DNA of 64,000 nucleotides from Brassica napus. Lineage: Eukaryota; Streptophyta; Magnoliopsida; Brassicales; Brassicaceae. Shown piece by piece: positions 11,296 to 22,749 of the stretch. The notes beneath the pieces are model-generated. The model ran no database searches. It had not been told where the DNA came from and worked only from the letters and a program-made list of their open reading frames with translations. Every line of letters begins with the position of its first letter. The stretch's first letter is position 1. The position numbers and the translations under genes were made by a program. The DNA lies in assembly GCF_020379485.1 (NCBI RefSeq), contig NW_026014894.1:248001-312000 (forward strand), read 5' to 3'.

Positions 11296-11908
11296 TGTTG
11301 AGATGTGTTGAGGTATATATGAAGGCATTGAGGAGTTAAGGACATGAGAAAGCTAAGGAGTGAAAGGAAAGGGATTGAAGAGTAAACTAAGGCATGGTAC
11401 GGACGGGCCATCCGTACACTGACCGTACCAAGGTAAAACTAGGACGGTAACTTCACCGAGTAACTCTTATGGACCGAGGTGAAGTTACACTCGACCAAAA
11501 GCTTATCCAGACGTTGGAGTGGATAAGGGAGGCGCGGCTTGACAGCTAGGACAGGCTGGCAAGGGCTGGAAAGGAAGAGCATCTTGGACCTGGATCAGGA
11601 AGATGCCCGAACGTGTGAGGCCAGTCATTGGCCGGTTCAAACAAAAGCAAAGGCTCTTCCCTTGACCTCACATGCTTATCTACTCTTGTGTTTCGAAAAC
11701 CCTAATGTCTAGAACTATATAAATATGTAACCTCACTCATTAATAATATCATACAGTTCTGAGTCTCTCTCTAATCTCTTAAGTCACCATGATTCTCTCT
11801 TAGACACTAAACAGCTCTCAAGTCTCTTAATCTTTCACAATCTCTTTCTAATCTCTACTTAAACTCTTACTTATATTCTAGTTACTCTGAGGATCTCTAA
11901 ATCTCATA
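11296..11908 (+). repeat. R4 3' LTR (613 bp)
   Basis: Same length as the 5' LTR. Differences I see: ATGTG/ATATG, two changes in GAAATGGAGTG/GAAAGGGATTG, CCCTGGACC/CCCTTGACC, CCTTACTC/CCTCACTC and TCTAAGG/TCTGAGG. Followed by TTAAA. Confidence 0.95.
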
Positions 11909-12375
11909 TTAAATCCATCAGTGATGTCTTATAAGCATTTAGAAGTATGTCTAAGCTACTTGAATCATTGGCTATGATAAAACTAGTGAGCAATAAGCAT
12001 GAATTGAGTCACTCTTGTCGTCTTGATTGCATAAGTATCATCTAAGACTTGTGTTTCATTTGAATTGAATCTGTTTCATTCATATAGTTAGTGTGTAACC
12101 TAATGCATTCATCTAGTGCTGCATTTAAAAAAAACTGAATTGAACCTAAAAGATCAGTGTATTGTTGAAAGCATACATTGTCATTGTTTATTCTTGTCTT
12201 GATTGTCTAGCTTGTTTCAAGTATCATATATTATTGTGGCATTTGTGATCAAACAGGATGGATGATCTTGGTTTGATCCCAATGGGATGATCTGATCTTG
12301 CATTGAGTTGTGGTGGTGTTAGGTACACAAGGGAAGTGATACATGTAACTCGCCATCAACAAAGAATGTAGAGAC
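11909..12375 (+). mobile_element. R3 internal segment 2
   Basis: Non-coding, AT-rich sequence between R4 and R5, colinear with 51480-51905 in R14 (TCCATCAGTGATGTCTTATAAG onwards, including an A-run and GTGGTGGTGTTAGGTACACAAGG). It has no ORF of note. It ends in GAGAC, the target duplication of R5. Confidence 0.88.
12371..12375 (+). repeat. Target-site duplication of R5 (GAGAC)
   Basis: GAGAC at 12371-12375 and 18237-18241. The empty paralogous site in R14 reads GTAAAGACAAAGG. Confidence 0.9.
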
Positions 12376-12956
12376 AATGAGAATCTAAGAATGAAATGAT
12401 TAAGATAGAACTTGAGTAGATTGTGAGAGATTATGAAGAGTTTAGTGTAGAATCATGATTGAGAGAGTATGATAAGATAAAGAGAAACTCAGAACTGTAT
12501 ATTTATTATTAATGACAAGAGTTGCAATATATAGTGAGAGGTCAGTAGGGTTTTCGAAATCATAAAGGAGAGCTAAGCATGTGAAGTCAACAAGGTTAGG
12601 ATAAGCTCTCTTTAACTCGGCCAATCAGCGTTCCCACATGCTTGGAGCATCTAGGATCTTGGACAAAGATGCTCTTGCCTTTCCAGCTGTGCCAGCCTGT
12701 AAAGCCTCGCCTCTCTTATCCTCCAACGGTCTGATTCATCAGCCAAAGCCCCTTTTCTTCCCATAAGTTACTCAGGTAACTCCTTGTAACCGCGGTCAAG
12801 GTTTCACTTGTCTGAATGTGTACGGACCGTACGGCCTTGTACGGCCTTGTACGGTCAGGCCAATGTGAACCTCTCCCATCACACCAATGCTTAACATACT
12901 CTCTTCAGTCTTAACCCCTTTGTACTTCACACTTGTATACTCAACTCTTCTCAACA
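12376..12956 (-). repeat. R5 3' LTR (581 bp)
   Basis: Sense start TGTTGAGAAGAG at 12956. The sense end reads TCTCATT rather than the TCTCATA of its partner, a terminal substitution. It carries the GTACGG array and a TATATA box like the 5' LTR. Confidence 0.93.
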
Positions 12957-13062
12957 CTCCCCCTCAAGCTTAGCTTTGTGAAGTCTAAGCTTGGACACTA
13001 TGAGATCTTCCTCACTAAAAACCTCACCAAAGAAAACCCATTGGGACAAAACTTTGATGAGG
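12957..13062 (-). promoter_or_regulatory. R5 3' UTR hairpins HP1 and HP2 with PPT
   Basis: In sense order: HP1 at 13062-13022 (CCTCATCAAAG with CTTTGGTGAGG), HP2 arms AAGCTTAG (12992-12985) and CTAAGCTT (12973-12966), and PPT GAGGGGGAG (12965-12957) touching the LTR. Confidence 0.8.
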
Positions 13063-13093
13063 GAAAAAGAGTAAAGACCTCATAGTAAGGGGC

Positions 13094-16000
13094 TCAGCTC
13101 CTTGGTGAAAGATCAACGAGTCCCAACCTGATGTAGATGGACTCCATTGTCTTCATTCTTGCCGCTTTTGTGAATACATCAGCCAGTTGATCTTCACTCC
13201 TTGTGTAGCATGGCAGAATCACTCCCAAGACTATCATCTGCCTCACCTTGTGACAATCCACTTCAATGTGCTTGGTTCTCTCATGGAAGACTGAGTTGGA
13301 GGCAATGTGGATTGCTGCTTGGTTATCACAATGCATTGTCATTGGCGCCACTTGCTCAATCTCAATGTGCTTCAAGATCCCCTTGATCCATACCAACTCA
13401 TTAGTGAGCTTCAGCATTGCTCTATACTCTGCCTCCGCACTAGAACAAGAGACCACCTTCTGCTTCTTGCTCTTCCAAGTCACAAGGTTCCCTCAAATGA
13501 AGGTGCAGTAACCTGTTGTAGATCTTCTGTCTGCTCTATCTCCAGCCCAATCTGCATCACAGTAGCCAACTACTTCTGTACTCCCATTGCATCCCATCCA
13601 GACTCCTTGGCTTAGTGATCCGTTGAGGCAGCTTAGAACTCTATCTACCATTCTCCAATGGTGATCCTTTGGAGCTTGCATGTGTTGACTCACCTGATTC
13701 ACAGCAAAGCAGATATCAGGTCGTGTAATTGTTAGGTAGATTAGCTTACCCACTAGCTTCCTATAAAGCTTAGGGTCATGGAACAGCTTGCTGTCTTCAA
13801 GCTCCCCCTCTCTTGGTATTTTGTACCTATCTTCCATTGGCATCTTCGCGGTTTGTCCTCCGAGTTTACCTGCATCTTTCAAAAGATCAAGTGTATATTT
13901 TCTTTGGGACATGAATAATCCTTCCTTGGATCTACAAATCTCAATCCCAAGAAAGTATTTCATCTCTCCAAGATCTTTTATTTCAAACACAGATTTGAGA
14001 TAGTCTTTGGTTTCTTGTATTCCAACCTTATCACTACCAGTAATGATAATGTCATCAACATACACCAATAGACAGATGATACCTGAGGTTGTGTTTAGAG
14101 TAAACAAAGTATGGTCTAGTTCAGACTTCCTGAAGCCTTTTCCATTCAGTGTAGTACTCAGCTTGTGATACCAGGCTCTAGGTGATTGCTTCAATCCATA
14201 GATAGCCTTCTTCAACCTTAGGACATTCCCTGGCTTCACAAGACTCTCAAGACCCGGAGGAGGCTGGATATACACTTCATCTTCAAGTTCCCCTTGTAGA
14301 AATGCATTCATCACATCCATTTGCCACAATCCCCATTCAAGGTTGGTAGCAATTGATAAGATGATTCGGATGGTGTGAAGCTTAGCCACTGGAGCAAATG
14401 TGTCTATGTAGTCCTCTCCATATGTCTGTGTAAACCCTCTAGCCACAAGCCTGGTCTTCTTCCTATCAACTGTCCCATCTGGTCTATACTTGATTGTAAA
14501 TATCCATTTACATGATACTGCTCTCTTCCCTTTAGGCAGCTCACTCTCATACCAAGTCCCATTCTTGATCATAGCATCAGACTCATCCGCAACTGAGTTC
14601 CTCCAGTCTTCATCCTTTATAGCCTCCTCATACGTTCTTGGTATGTAGCTCTCATCCAGACTTGTTATGAATGCACAATGATCCCTTGGAAACTCGGCAA
14701 AAGAGCACACTGCCTGACTTGGATGAGCTACTGCTTGTGCATTGTAGTAGACTCTGGTGTTTGCCCAGTTAGATGGATCTTTCCTTACTCTTGTACTCCT
14801 CCTCACCGGCGCAGGCACACTCTCCACAACTGGAGCACTAGTCATGTTCTCCACTTCTGGTTGCATTTCTTCTTCCTCTTCTTCAGGTACAAGTGGTGTA
14901 CCTCCACTTTGATCCCTTACTTCACTTGACTCTTCATCATTGATCCCACTTTGATCATGACTAGCTGAGTCTCTTCCTTCTTCATGTACCGCCTCAGACT
15001 TGTCTTCCCCCTCATGATCAATGTGGGATGTGTCTTCAGCTTCATTCCTAGTAGGCGTCTCTTGCGCCTTTGGATCCTGGGTTAGATTAATCCCAAGACC
15101 CTCTAAGATCATCCTAAGGCTTGTAGCCTTATCAGATGTTTGAGCTAGATCCTTCAGATCTTCCCAGCTCCTCTCTTCATAGTATCCTCTTGTTTCAATG
15201 AACTTGACATCTCTTGATACCAGAACTCTTCTTGATTCTGGATCAAAGCATTTATACCCCTTTTGAGTAGTTGAGTATCCCACAAACATTACTTTAGTAC
15301 TCCTCGGTTCCAACTTGTTTCTCATCTCCCCGGGGACAAGTACATAACACAAACACCAAAACACTTTAAGATGACTTAGAGATGGCTTCGTCTTGTTCAA
15401 TACTTCAAACGGTGACTGATCTTCCAAGATTCTTGTAGGCACCCGGTTGATCAAATAGCACGCAGCTTGTACAGCATCACTCCAAAATCTCTTAGGTGCA
15501 TTGGTTTGGAACATCATGGATCTAGCTACTTCCATTAGGTGTCTATTCTTTCTCTCCGCAACCCCATTCTGTTGTGGAGTATAAGGACAGCTTGTTTGAT
15601 GTAGAATCCCATGTAGAGCCAGATGTTGCTTGAAGGCATGACTTGTGTATTCTCCACCATTATCTGATCTGAAAATCTTAAGCTTAGCATTGTACTGGTT
15701 AGTTACATAAGTCTGAAAATTCTTAAATGCTTCAAGAACTCTATCCTTAGTCTTTATAAGTGTTATCCAGGTGTATTTAGATTTTTCATCAATGAATGTG
15801 ACAAAGTACTTATAGTTTTCTCTAGATAAGCAAGGAGCAGTCCATACATCAGAATGTACAAGGTCAAAACACTTCTCATAGATAGTACTTGATTTCTTAA
15901 AGACAGTCTTACAATGTTTTCCCAAAATACATGCCTCACAATCATTATTTTTAAACATGACACCTGGTAACATTAAGCTTAAGGCTCTAACATGTGGATG

Positions 16001-17578
16001 ACCTAATCTAGCATGCCATAATGCATCATTATTGATACTTGAACTAGAACTAAACGAGCAACTTGAACTGGAAATAGGAGCTAAGTCTTCTAGCATATAG
16101 AGTTCTCCCTTTGTCACTCCTTTGCCAATCATCTTACTTGTCTCAATATCTTGAAACTTCACATCATTAGGACTGAATATAACATTACAATGTAAATCAG
16201 TAGTGCATTTCTTAACAGATAACAAGTTTGATGTGAATTCAGGCATATAAAGAGCTCTAGACTCTTTATTAAACAGTTTTAGATTTCCTATTCCTGTTAT
16301 TGCAATCCTATCACCATTAGCAATCATTACATGACCCTGAGCAGGTTCTATGTCTTTAATCAAGCTATTATCACTAATCATGTGATGGGAAGCACCTGAA
16401 TCTACAATCAGTGGTTTTATTACATTATGCGCAGCAAAGGTACTTGGTTGTCTCAGGTTATCTAATCTAGATGCACCACTTAACTTGAATTCAGGATCAC
16501 TACTGAGATGAGCACAAGTCCTATCTAGGTATGATGCAGCAAGAGAGTAACAAGGGTTATTTCCAATACAGTTACCATTCTCCTTGAGAGCTTTGATGAG
16601 GGCGTCTATGTCTGATCTCCGGATCAACTCGCCTTCAGTGCTCCTCAAGGGTGTGTGCTGAGTAGTTAAGGCTCTCCCCTCACCCTCACGCATTGCTGAG
16701 CCAGCCCCGGATGAGCTAGCTTCTCCTCCTTCATTAGATAGGTGCGCCCTTGCCTCTCTATCCTTCATGAACTTAGCTGGCTTGAGATGAGGATGTAGGA
16801 TCCAGCACTGGCTCCTTTTGTGACCTAGCTTCTTGCAATGATCACAGTTGCCCCCAAACTTCCTCTCCTCACTCTTGTATGCCGCTTTGTTTGCTTGAGC
16901 TCCATCCGCATGGTTAGCTAAGGTGAGCTCCCCCTTTCCTCCAAACAGCCCCACTGACCCTTCTTCTTTCTGTATCTGAGCGCACACATCTTCAAGTGAT
17001 GGTAGCTTTGGAGACCTCAGTATGTGTTTGATCAGATCGTTAAAGATAGGGTTCAATGTCAGCAACAGCCCAAACACTTGATCTTGAGCCCTCCTCTCCA
17101 TAAGAGTGTCATGATCAGTGGTGTTGGGTCTCAGCATTTCTAGTTCAGACCATAAGGCTCTGAACTTTGCCAAATGCTTTGTGAACTCAACCTCTTCTTG
17201 CGCAAGTGTGTTGATTGATCTCTTCAACTCAAACACCCGGCTCAGATTGGATGTGTTCCCATAGACCTTTTGAAGAGTATCCCACAGGTCTTTTGGCGTC
17301 TCACAGTAGCTGTAGGCCTCCAAGATTGAAGCTTCAAGCGACCCATGAAGAACTGTCAACACCTTCAAGTCGTCTTGATCCCATTTCTCTTGGTCCGCTA
17401 CCATCAGCTCTTGACCGCCTTCTCCCTCCGTAGCAACTGGCTTTGGAGTTCCATCTGAGATGTGACTCCACAAACCCTTGCTCCCAACTGCAGCTTTCAC
17501 CAGGCGAGACCACAGCAAGTAGTTCCCACCTCCTTTCAACGTAACCGGAACCGTCAAAGTCTTGTTCTTGTCTTCCAT
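13094..17578 (-). pseudogene. gag-pol: Gag-Pol polyprotein of R5, one premature stop
   Basis: One frame of 1495 codons from ATG 17578 (MEDKNKTLTVPVTLKGGGNY). By residue: Gag core 19-150; CCHC knuckle C245-C248-H253-C258; protease D393-S394-G395; integrase zinc site H522, H527, C547, C550; catalytic D577, D639, E675; GYKCFDP at 774; acidic linker about 835-920; RT D1088 in MDV and YVDD 1173-1176; RNase H D1341 and D1343. Codon 1362 is TGA (13493-13495) where relatives have GGA in TFIGGN. After it the frame stays open through EAEYRAM and DNQAAIHI to the normal end. Also odd: MDVMNAF for MDVKNAF and VFWCLC for VFGCLC. The stop would remove most of RNase H, so I call it a pseudogene, though Gag, protease, integrase and RT are readable. 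Confidence 0.94.
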
Positions 17579-17637
17579 GAGTGTGACCGTGAGTAGAGAT
17601 GGTTTAGGAATGAAGATGGAGACTCTAGAGATTTAGA

Positions 17638-17655
17638 AACCAGGCTCTGATACCA
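17638..17655 (-). other. R5 primer-binding site (tRNA-iMet)
   Basis: Reverse complement of AACCAGGCTCTGATACCA; 17 of 18 positions match the iMet complement. Next to the 5' LTR with no spacer. Confidence 0.92.
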
Positions 17656-18236
17656 TATGAGAATCTAAGAATGAAATGATTAAGATAGAACTTGAGTAGA
17701 TTATGAGAGATTATGAAGAGTTTAGTGTAGAATCATGATTGAGAGAGTATGATAAGATAAAGAGAAACTCAGAACTGTATATTTATTATTAATGACAAGA
17801 GTTGCAATATATAGTGAGAGATCAGTAGGGTTTTCGAAATCATAAAGGAGAGCTAAGCATGTGAAGTCAACAAGGTTAGGATAAGCTCTCTTTAACTCGG
17901 CCAATCAGCGTTCCCACATGCTTGGAGCATCTAGGATCTTGGACAAAGATGCTCTTGCCTTTCCAGCTGTGCCAGCCTGTAAAGCCTCGCCTCTCTTATC
18001 CTCCAACGGTCTGATTCATCATCCAAAGCCCCTTCTCTTCCCATAAGTTACTCGGGTAACTCCTTGTAACCGCGGTCAAGGTTTCACTTGTCTGAATGTG
18101 TACGGACCGTACGGCCTTGTACGGCCTTGTACGGTCAGGCCAATGTGAACCTCTCCCATCACACCAATGCTTAACATACTCTCTTCAGTCTTAACCCCTT
18201 TGTACTTCACACTTGTATACTCAACTCTTCTCAACA
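17656..18236 (-). repeat. R5 5' LTR (581 bp)
   Basis: Sense start TGTTGAGAAGAG at 18236, sense end ATTCTCATA at 17656. Sense TATATA box at 17808-17813 and a GAAAACCCT block at 17828-17837. Six differences from the 3' LTR by hand count. Confidence 0.95.
18100..18134 (-). promoter_or_regulatory. CCGTAC array in R5 5' LTR
   Basis: GTACGG at 18100, 18109 (inside CCGTACGG), 18119 and 18129, a spacing of 9-10 bases. Candidate SBP/SPL-factor binding array; function inferred from the motif only. Confidence 0.5.
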
Positions 18237-18245
18237 GAGACAAAG
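18237..18245 (+). mobile_element. R3 internal segment 3 (nine bases between R5 and R6)
   Basis: GAGACAAAG: the right target copy of R5 (GAGAC) overlaps by one base the left target copy of R6 (CAAAG, 18241-18245). The right copy of the R6 duplication at 33543-33547 is CAAAT, one change. R14 has the uninterrupted site AGACAAAGGTCTTG. Confidence 0.9.
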
Positions 18246-18741
18246 TGTTGAGATGAGAGAATAAAGAGTTGATATATTGAGAGAGGAAGAGATTTGGAGC
18301 AGACAGTAACTTTGGAGAGTTACCACAGTAACTTTATTGTAACTGTGGTAACTAAAGAAGTTACCATAGTAACCAGGGTAACTCGGATGGCAAGGAGGAG
18401 TTACCTTAGGTTGTCTACACTTGATCTGAGTATGGGAAGGGATAAGAGAGGAGACTTGGACAGGCTGTCACTAGCTGGAAAGGAGAAGAGTGCTTTAGCA
18501 CTATTAGAAGCATGTGAGCAATCTCAGCCATGGGATTAACAGCCTGGTCTTTGACTACACATGCTTATCTTATCCTCTTAGATGGATTTCGAAAATGCTT
18601 CTTCCTTTAGTATATATCTGATGTAAACTCTCTCATAATTAATTAATGGAGTTTTGAGTCTCTCTCTCTCTTGTTCTTAATCTCCAATCTCTTTAATTCT
18701 CAGATTAAACTTAATCACTCTTTAAATCACAAAATCTAATA
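18246..18741 (+). repeat. R6 5' LTR (496 bp)
   Basis: Starts TGTTGAGATGAGAG and ends AAAATCTAATA. It has no CCGTAC; instead GTTACC/GGTAAC-type repeats at 18300-18400. CACATGCTTA precedes a TATATA box at 18611-18616; the GAAAACCCT block is altered to GAAAATGCTT. Confidence 0.95.
18319..18352 (+). promoter_or_regulatory. GTTACC palindrome in R6 LTR
   Basis: GTTACCACAGTAAC (18319-18332) and GTAACTGTGGTAAC (18339-18352) form an inverted repeat matching at 13 of 14 positions with a six-base spacer. R11 keeps a shorter version near 42997-43028. It occupies the U3 position where other families have CCGTAC arrays. Confidence 0.5.
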
Positions 18742-18759
18742 TGGTATCAGAGCCAGGTT
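18742..18759 (+). other. R6 primer-binding site (tRNA-iMet)
   Basis: TGGTATCAGAGCCAGGTT, perfect 18-base match. The leader 18760-19013 is non-coding and includes a tandem TTCTTGAGTG repeat (about 18799-18835). Confidence 0.95.
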
Positions 18760-19565
18760 ACTTTAAAAGGAGAGAGTGATTTCGTTTTTATAAATGTTCT
18801 TGAGTGTTCTTGAGTGTTCTTGAGAGTTCTTGAGATTTTTCAAGAGCTAGATCCTTTAAAAGTCAAGTTTGTGTATGTTGGTGTTTCTTTTGGAGAGTCA
18901 GCTTCAAGGGAGTCCCTTTAGGTGTTTGACAAGGTCAAAAGAGGGGTCTAGCTTGTGGTTAAGCTTGGCGTGTGAGATTAGAAGTATTTGAGGGAAGATC
19001 TAGGCTAAAGAAAATGGAGCTGCTTCAATCTGGTACAACAAGGCGTGAAGAGAAGAAAGAGAGAGGGAATGAGTGGGGGTGGTTCTCACAAATGAAAACA
19101 ACTCTGAAGAGGTGTGGAGTTTGGAGAAACCATGAGAAGGAAGAGTCTTTAAAGGGTAAAGCTGCTGAGAAAGATCAGACAGCAAGAGAAACAAGTGGAA
19201 ATTGCTTTAGTCTTGAAGAAAGTACACTGCTTGAGAAGATTGAAGATGTTTATGAGAACAAGATCAATCTTAGGAGAGTGTATGAAGTCAAGAAGGTGAT
19301 CAGTGGAGTTAAACAAGGAAGAGAAGAGTTCAATAACCATGTGAGGAAGCTACAACACTTTTGGGTTGAACTACAAGGGTTGAGATCCCATGTGGATGGG
19401 GATGCTACACAAGAGCAAGAGATGGTCTTGAAGCTCTTGGCGAGCATGGAGTCATCATATGGGTGGCTGGTGGAGATGGTTCTAAGAGGGGAACAGCTTC
19501 CTGAAATGGAATAGATCTGTGTGCTTATAAGAAGGGCGTATGAGATAATGAGAGATGATGAGAGG

Positions 19566-19697
19566 CTAACCATGAGTAGGAGTGAGAGCTCATGGAAGCC
19601 AACTAGGAGTAGGAGTGAGAGCTTCCAGAAGCTAACCATGAGTAGGAGTGAGGGCTCATGGAGGCTAACCGGGAGTAGGAGTGAGGGCTTCCGGAAG
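19566..19697 (+). repeat. Four 33-bp tandem repeats coding RS-rich peptide in R6 Gag
   Basis: Four in-frame units of 33 bases, each coding an 11-residue unit with SRSE at its core. They lie between the Gag core and protease, where the zinc knuckle is in other families. Units one and three, and two and four, are the more similar pairs, so the array probably grew by doubling a 66-base unit. Confidence 0.85.
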
Positions 19698-22600
19698 AGG
19701 AGGAGGTGCAGAATGCTATCCGAAGCTTCTATCAACATAGGAAAGGGTAGGAAGAGAGTTGTGGGAGAGTGTTCTTACTCAGCCTACATGGGGGAATCAG
19801 TAGAAGACAGTGGGGTGTTAAAAGAGCAGAAGAAAGGGAGTGGAGCTGATGATCACATCACCAGGAAGGAATGGAGAGTGTTCATGGAACATGTACAAGC
19901 CTTAGCAGCAAGCAAGAAGCATGCTATACAATCCGGAGCTTCTAAACCCATTGTGATTGATTCTGGAGCAAGTCATCATATGATCAGTGATAGGAGGCTT
20001 ATAAGTGAGATCAAGGCTGCAACAGGGAGTGTTATGATAGCTAATGGTGCCATGATCCCAATAGAAGGAGTGGGAAAGCTCAAACTGTTTGAGAAGGACA
20101 CGGCTGCCTTCTACATGCCTCAGTTCACTTCAAATCTATTATCTGTGAAGAAAGCTACCATTGATCTTGGTTGTCAAGTAGTATTCAGACCTGATGAAGT
20201 TGAGTTTCAAGATTTGAAGACTGGGAGAGTCATTGGCAGAGGAGACAGCAAGAACCAGCTATACCACCTCGACTTGGCTAAGACCTCTAATCCCTTTGAT
20301 TCTATTTGCTTGAGTAGTACTGCTGAGAAGATTGATAGTATTACTTGGCATGCTAGATTAGGACATCCTCATGCTCGTGCCATTGAATTGATAATCCCTA
20401 ATATGTCATTCAATCACTTGGATTGTGAAGCATGCATATTAGGAAAGCATTGTAGGACTGTTTTCCCAACATCTGAGACTACTTATGAGCATTGCTTTGA
20501 TCTAGTTCACTCGGATGTGTGGACCGCTCCATGCATGTCTAGAGACAGCCATAAATACTTTGTGACATTCATTGATGAGAAGTCTAAGTATACATGGCTC
20601 ACATTGCTTCCATCTAAAGATAGGGTGCTAGAAGCTTTTATGAACTTCCAAGCATATGTATCTAATCAATACAATGCTACTGTGAAGGTACTGAGATCAG
20701 ACAATGGAGGTGAATTCATCAGCAATGCCTTCAAGAGTCATCTAGCCAAGCATGGGATTGTGCATCAGACCAGTTGTCCCTACACACCACAGCAGAATGG
20801 TGTAGCTGAGAGGAAGAATAGGCACTTGATGGAGGTTGCTAGGTTGATGATGTTTCATGAAAATGTCCCAAAACGTTTTTGGGGAGATGCTGTACAGACT
20901 GCTTGCTATCTCATCAACCGGGTCCCAACCAAGATACTGAAGAATCTGTCTCCATTTGAGGTGCTAAATAAGAGCAAGCCTTTTATTGATCACCTACGAG
21001 TATTTGGGTGTGTATGCTATGTCATGACTTCAGGAGAACAGAGAAACAAGCTGGAGGCAAAGAGTACTAAGGCTATGTTCATTGGATACTCTATCACTCA
21101 GAAGGGATACAAGTGCTATGATCCTGAAGCAAGGAGTGTGATGGTATCTAGAGAAGTGAAGTTTATTGAATCAAAAGGGTATTATGAAGAAAAGGAGTGG
21201 GAAAATCTGAAGGATTTGTCTCAAGATCCATCTGATAGAGCAACAACACTGAGGGTGCTGTTGGAGAAGCTAGGGATAGGGTTATCCCAGGATCAGGAAT
21301 CTGGAAGAAGAGAGTCTTCCAATCCGACTAGTGAAGCTGAAAGAACAACTCCTCTTGATCATGAGAGGGGGAATGGAACTGAATCTCATGAGCAAGTGCA
21401 AAATCAAGAAGATTCAGGCCAGCATAATCAAGAGGTGACACAGGAAGTAGAGAGTGGTGCTCAGTCTAGTGGAGATGGGCAAAGAGAGTCTACTGGCTCA
21501 GATGAGAGTGGAGAGTGGGAAGGAGATCCTAATGGGTCAAATGAGAGTGGTGCTCAATCAAGTGAAGATGGGCAAGAGCCACAAGAAGAACAAGTTCAGG
21601 AGCTAAGGAGGAGCACAAGGGTGAAGAGAGATGCTTCCAACTGGGTAAACACGAGAGTGTACTACAATGCCCAGGCTGTGGAGCATCCTTCTCAAGCTAT
21701 GTGCTCCTTTGCAGAGTTTCCGGACGAGCATACAGCCTTCACAGTAAGCTTGGATGAGAGCTATATTCCAAGGACATATAAAGAAGCTATGGCTTTAAAG
21801 GAGTGGAGAGATTCAGTTGCTGATGATTCCGGAGCCATGATTAAGAATGAAACGTGGTATGAGAGTGAGCTGCCTAAAGGGAAGAAGGCAGTGACTAGTA
21901 AATGGGTGTTCACAATCAAGTTCCATCCTGATGGAAGAATAGAGAGGCGCAAGTCTAGGTTGGTGGCAAGAGGATTTACTCAGACATATGGTGAGGACTA
22001 TGTTGAGACCTTTGCTCCTGTGGCTAAACTTCATACTATCAGGATTGTATTATCTTTAGCTGTGAATCTTGAGTGGGATTTGTGGCAAATGGATGTGAAG
22101 AATGCATTCCTTCAAGGAGAGTTGGAGGATGAAGTATACATGCATCCACCACCAGGTCTTGAACATCTAGTAAAGAAGGGTAATGTGTTGAGGTTGAGGA
22201 AAGCTATCTATGGTCTCAAGCAGTCTCCAAGGGCCTGGTACAACAAGTTGAGTACTACACTGAATGGGAGAGGGTTCAGAAAGTCAGAATTGGATCACAC
22301 TCTCTTTACCCTAACCACCTCATCTGGTATTGTGGTGTTGCTTGTGTATGTGGATGATATCATCATCACAGGCAGTGATAAGGAAGGCATCAAGGCTACA
22401 AAGGAGTATCTCAAGGCAAGCTTTAAGATTAAAGACTTGGGGGAAATGAAGTATTTTCTTGGGATTGAGATATGCAGATCAAGGGAAGGATTGTTATGTC
22501 CCAAAGGAAGTATGTGATTGATCTCTTGAAGGGAGCAGATGCCTATGGAGGAAAGACAGCCAAGATGCCAATGGAGGATGGTTACAAGGTCCCACGTGAG

Positions 22601-22744
22601 GGAGAGATTGAGGATAGCAAGCCATTCCATGATCCTAAGCTGTATAGGAAGCTAGTGGGGAAGTTGATTTATCTTACCATTACTAGACCTGATGTGTGTT
22701 TTGCGGTGAATCAAGTCAGTCAACACATGCAAGTTCCTAAGGAG

Positions 22745-22749
22745 CACCA
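22745..22749 (+). repeat. Target-site duplication of R7 (CACCA)
   Basis: CACCA at 22745-22749 and 32330-32334. Removing R7 plus one copy rejoins the R6 reading QVPKEHHWRMVER. Confidence 0.95.

Larger units (their letters stand above)
5790..11908 (+). mobile_element. R4: full-length Ty1/copia element
   Basis: Complete element of 6.1 kb: 5' LTR, PBS, gag-pol, 3' UTR hairpins, PPT, 3' LTR, flanked by TTAAA. The LTRs are both 613 bp with about six differences by eye, so insertion is recent. It sits in R3. R17, at the right end of the window on the other strand, is a close relative (same LTR length, nearly identical proteins). Confidence 0.96.
12376..18236 (-). mobile_element. R5: full-length Ty1/copia element, minus strand, nearly intact
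   Basis: Complete 5.86 kb element with two 581-bp LTRs (about six differences by eye), PBS, one long gag-pol frame and PPT, flanked by GAGAC. It is the best-preserved coding element in the window: I find one nonsense codon. It is close in sequence to R13. It sits in R3, four bases from the R6 insertion point. Confidence 0.96.
19014..22749 (+). pseudogene. gag-pol: Gag-Pol of R6, part 1 (Gag to RT)
   Basis: ATG 19014 (MELLQSGTTRREEKKERGNE) opens a divergent Gag. NEWGWFSQMK and GVWRNH align with NYLLWSRLVK and GLWGHI of relatives, and VYEVKKVISGVKQGREEF with VFEVKRAINSLTQEDMEF. TAG at 19512-19514 interrupts it in frame. Where relatives have CCHC there is a four-fold 11-residue repeat (LTMSRSESSWK type, 19566-19697) followed by RKRRRCR. 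Then protease VIDSGASHHM, integrase HARLGHPH, HSDVW, RSDNGGEF and NGVAERKN, an acidic linker, and RT with YVDDIIITGS. A one-base loss near 22494 (GGATTGTTATGTCC, relatives GTTCATGTCC) shifts the frame. Coding is then cut at 22749 by R7 within QVPKEHH. Confidence 0.92.
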
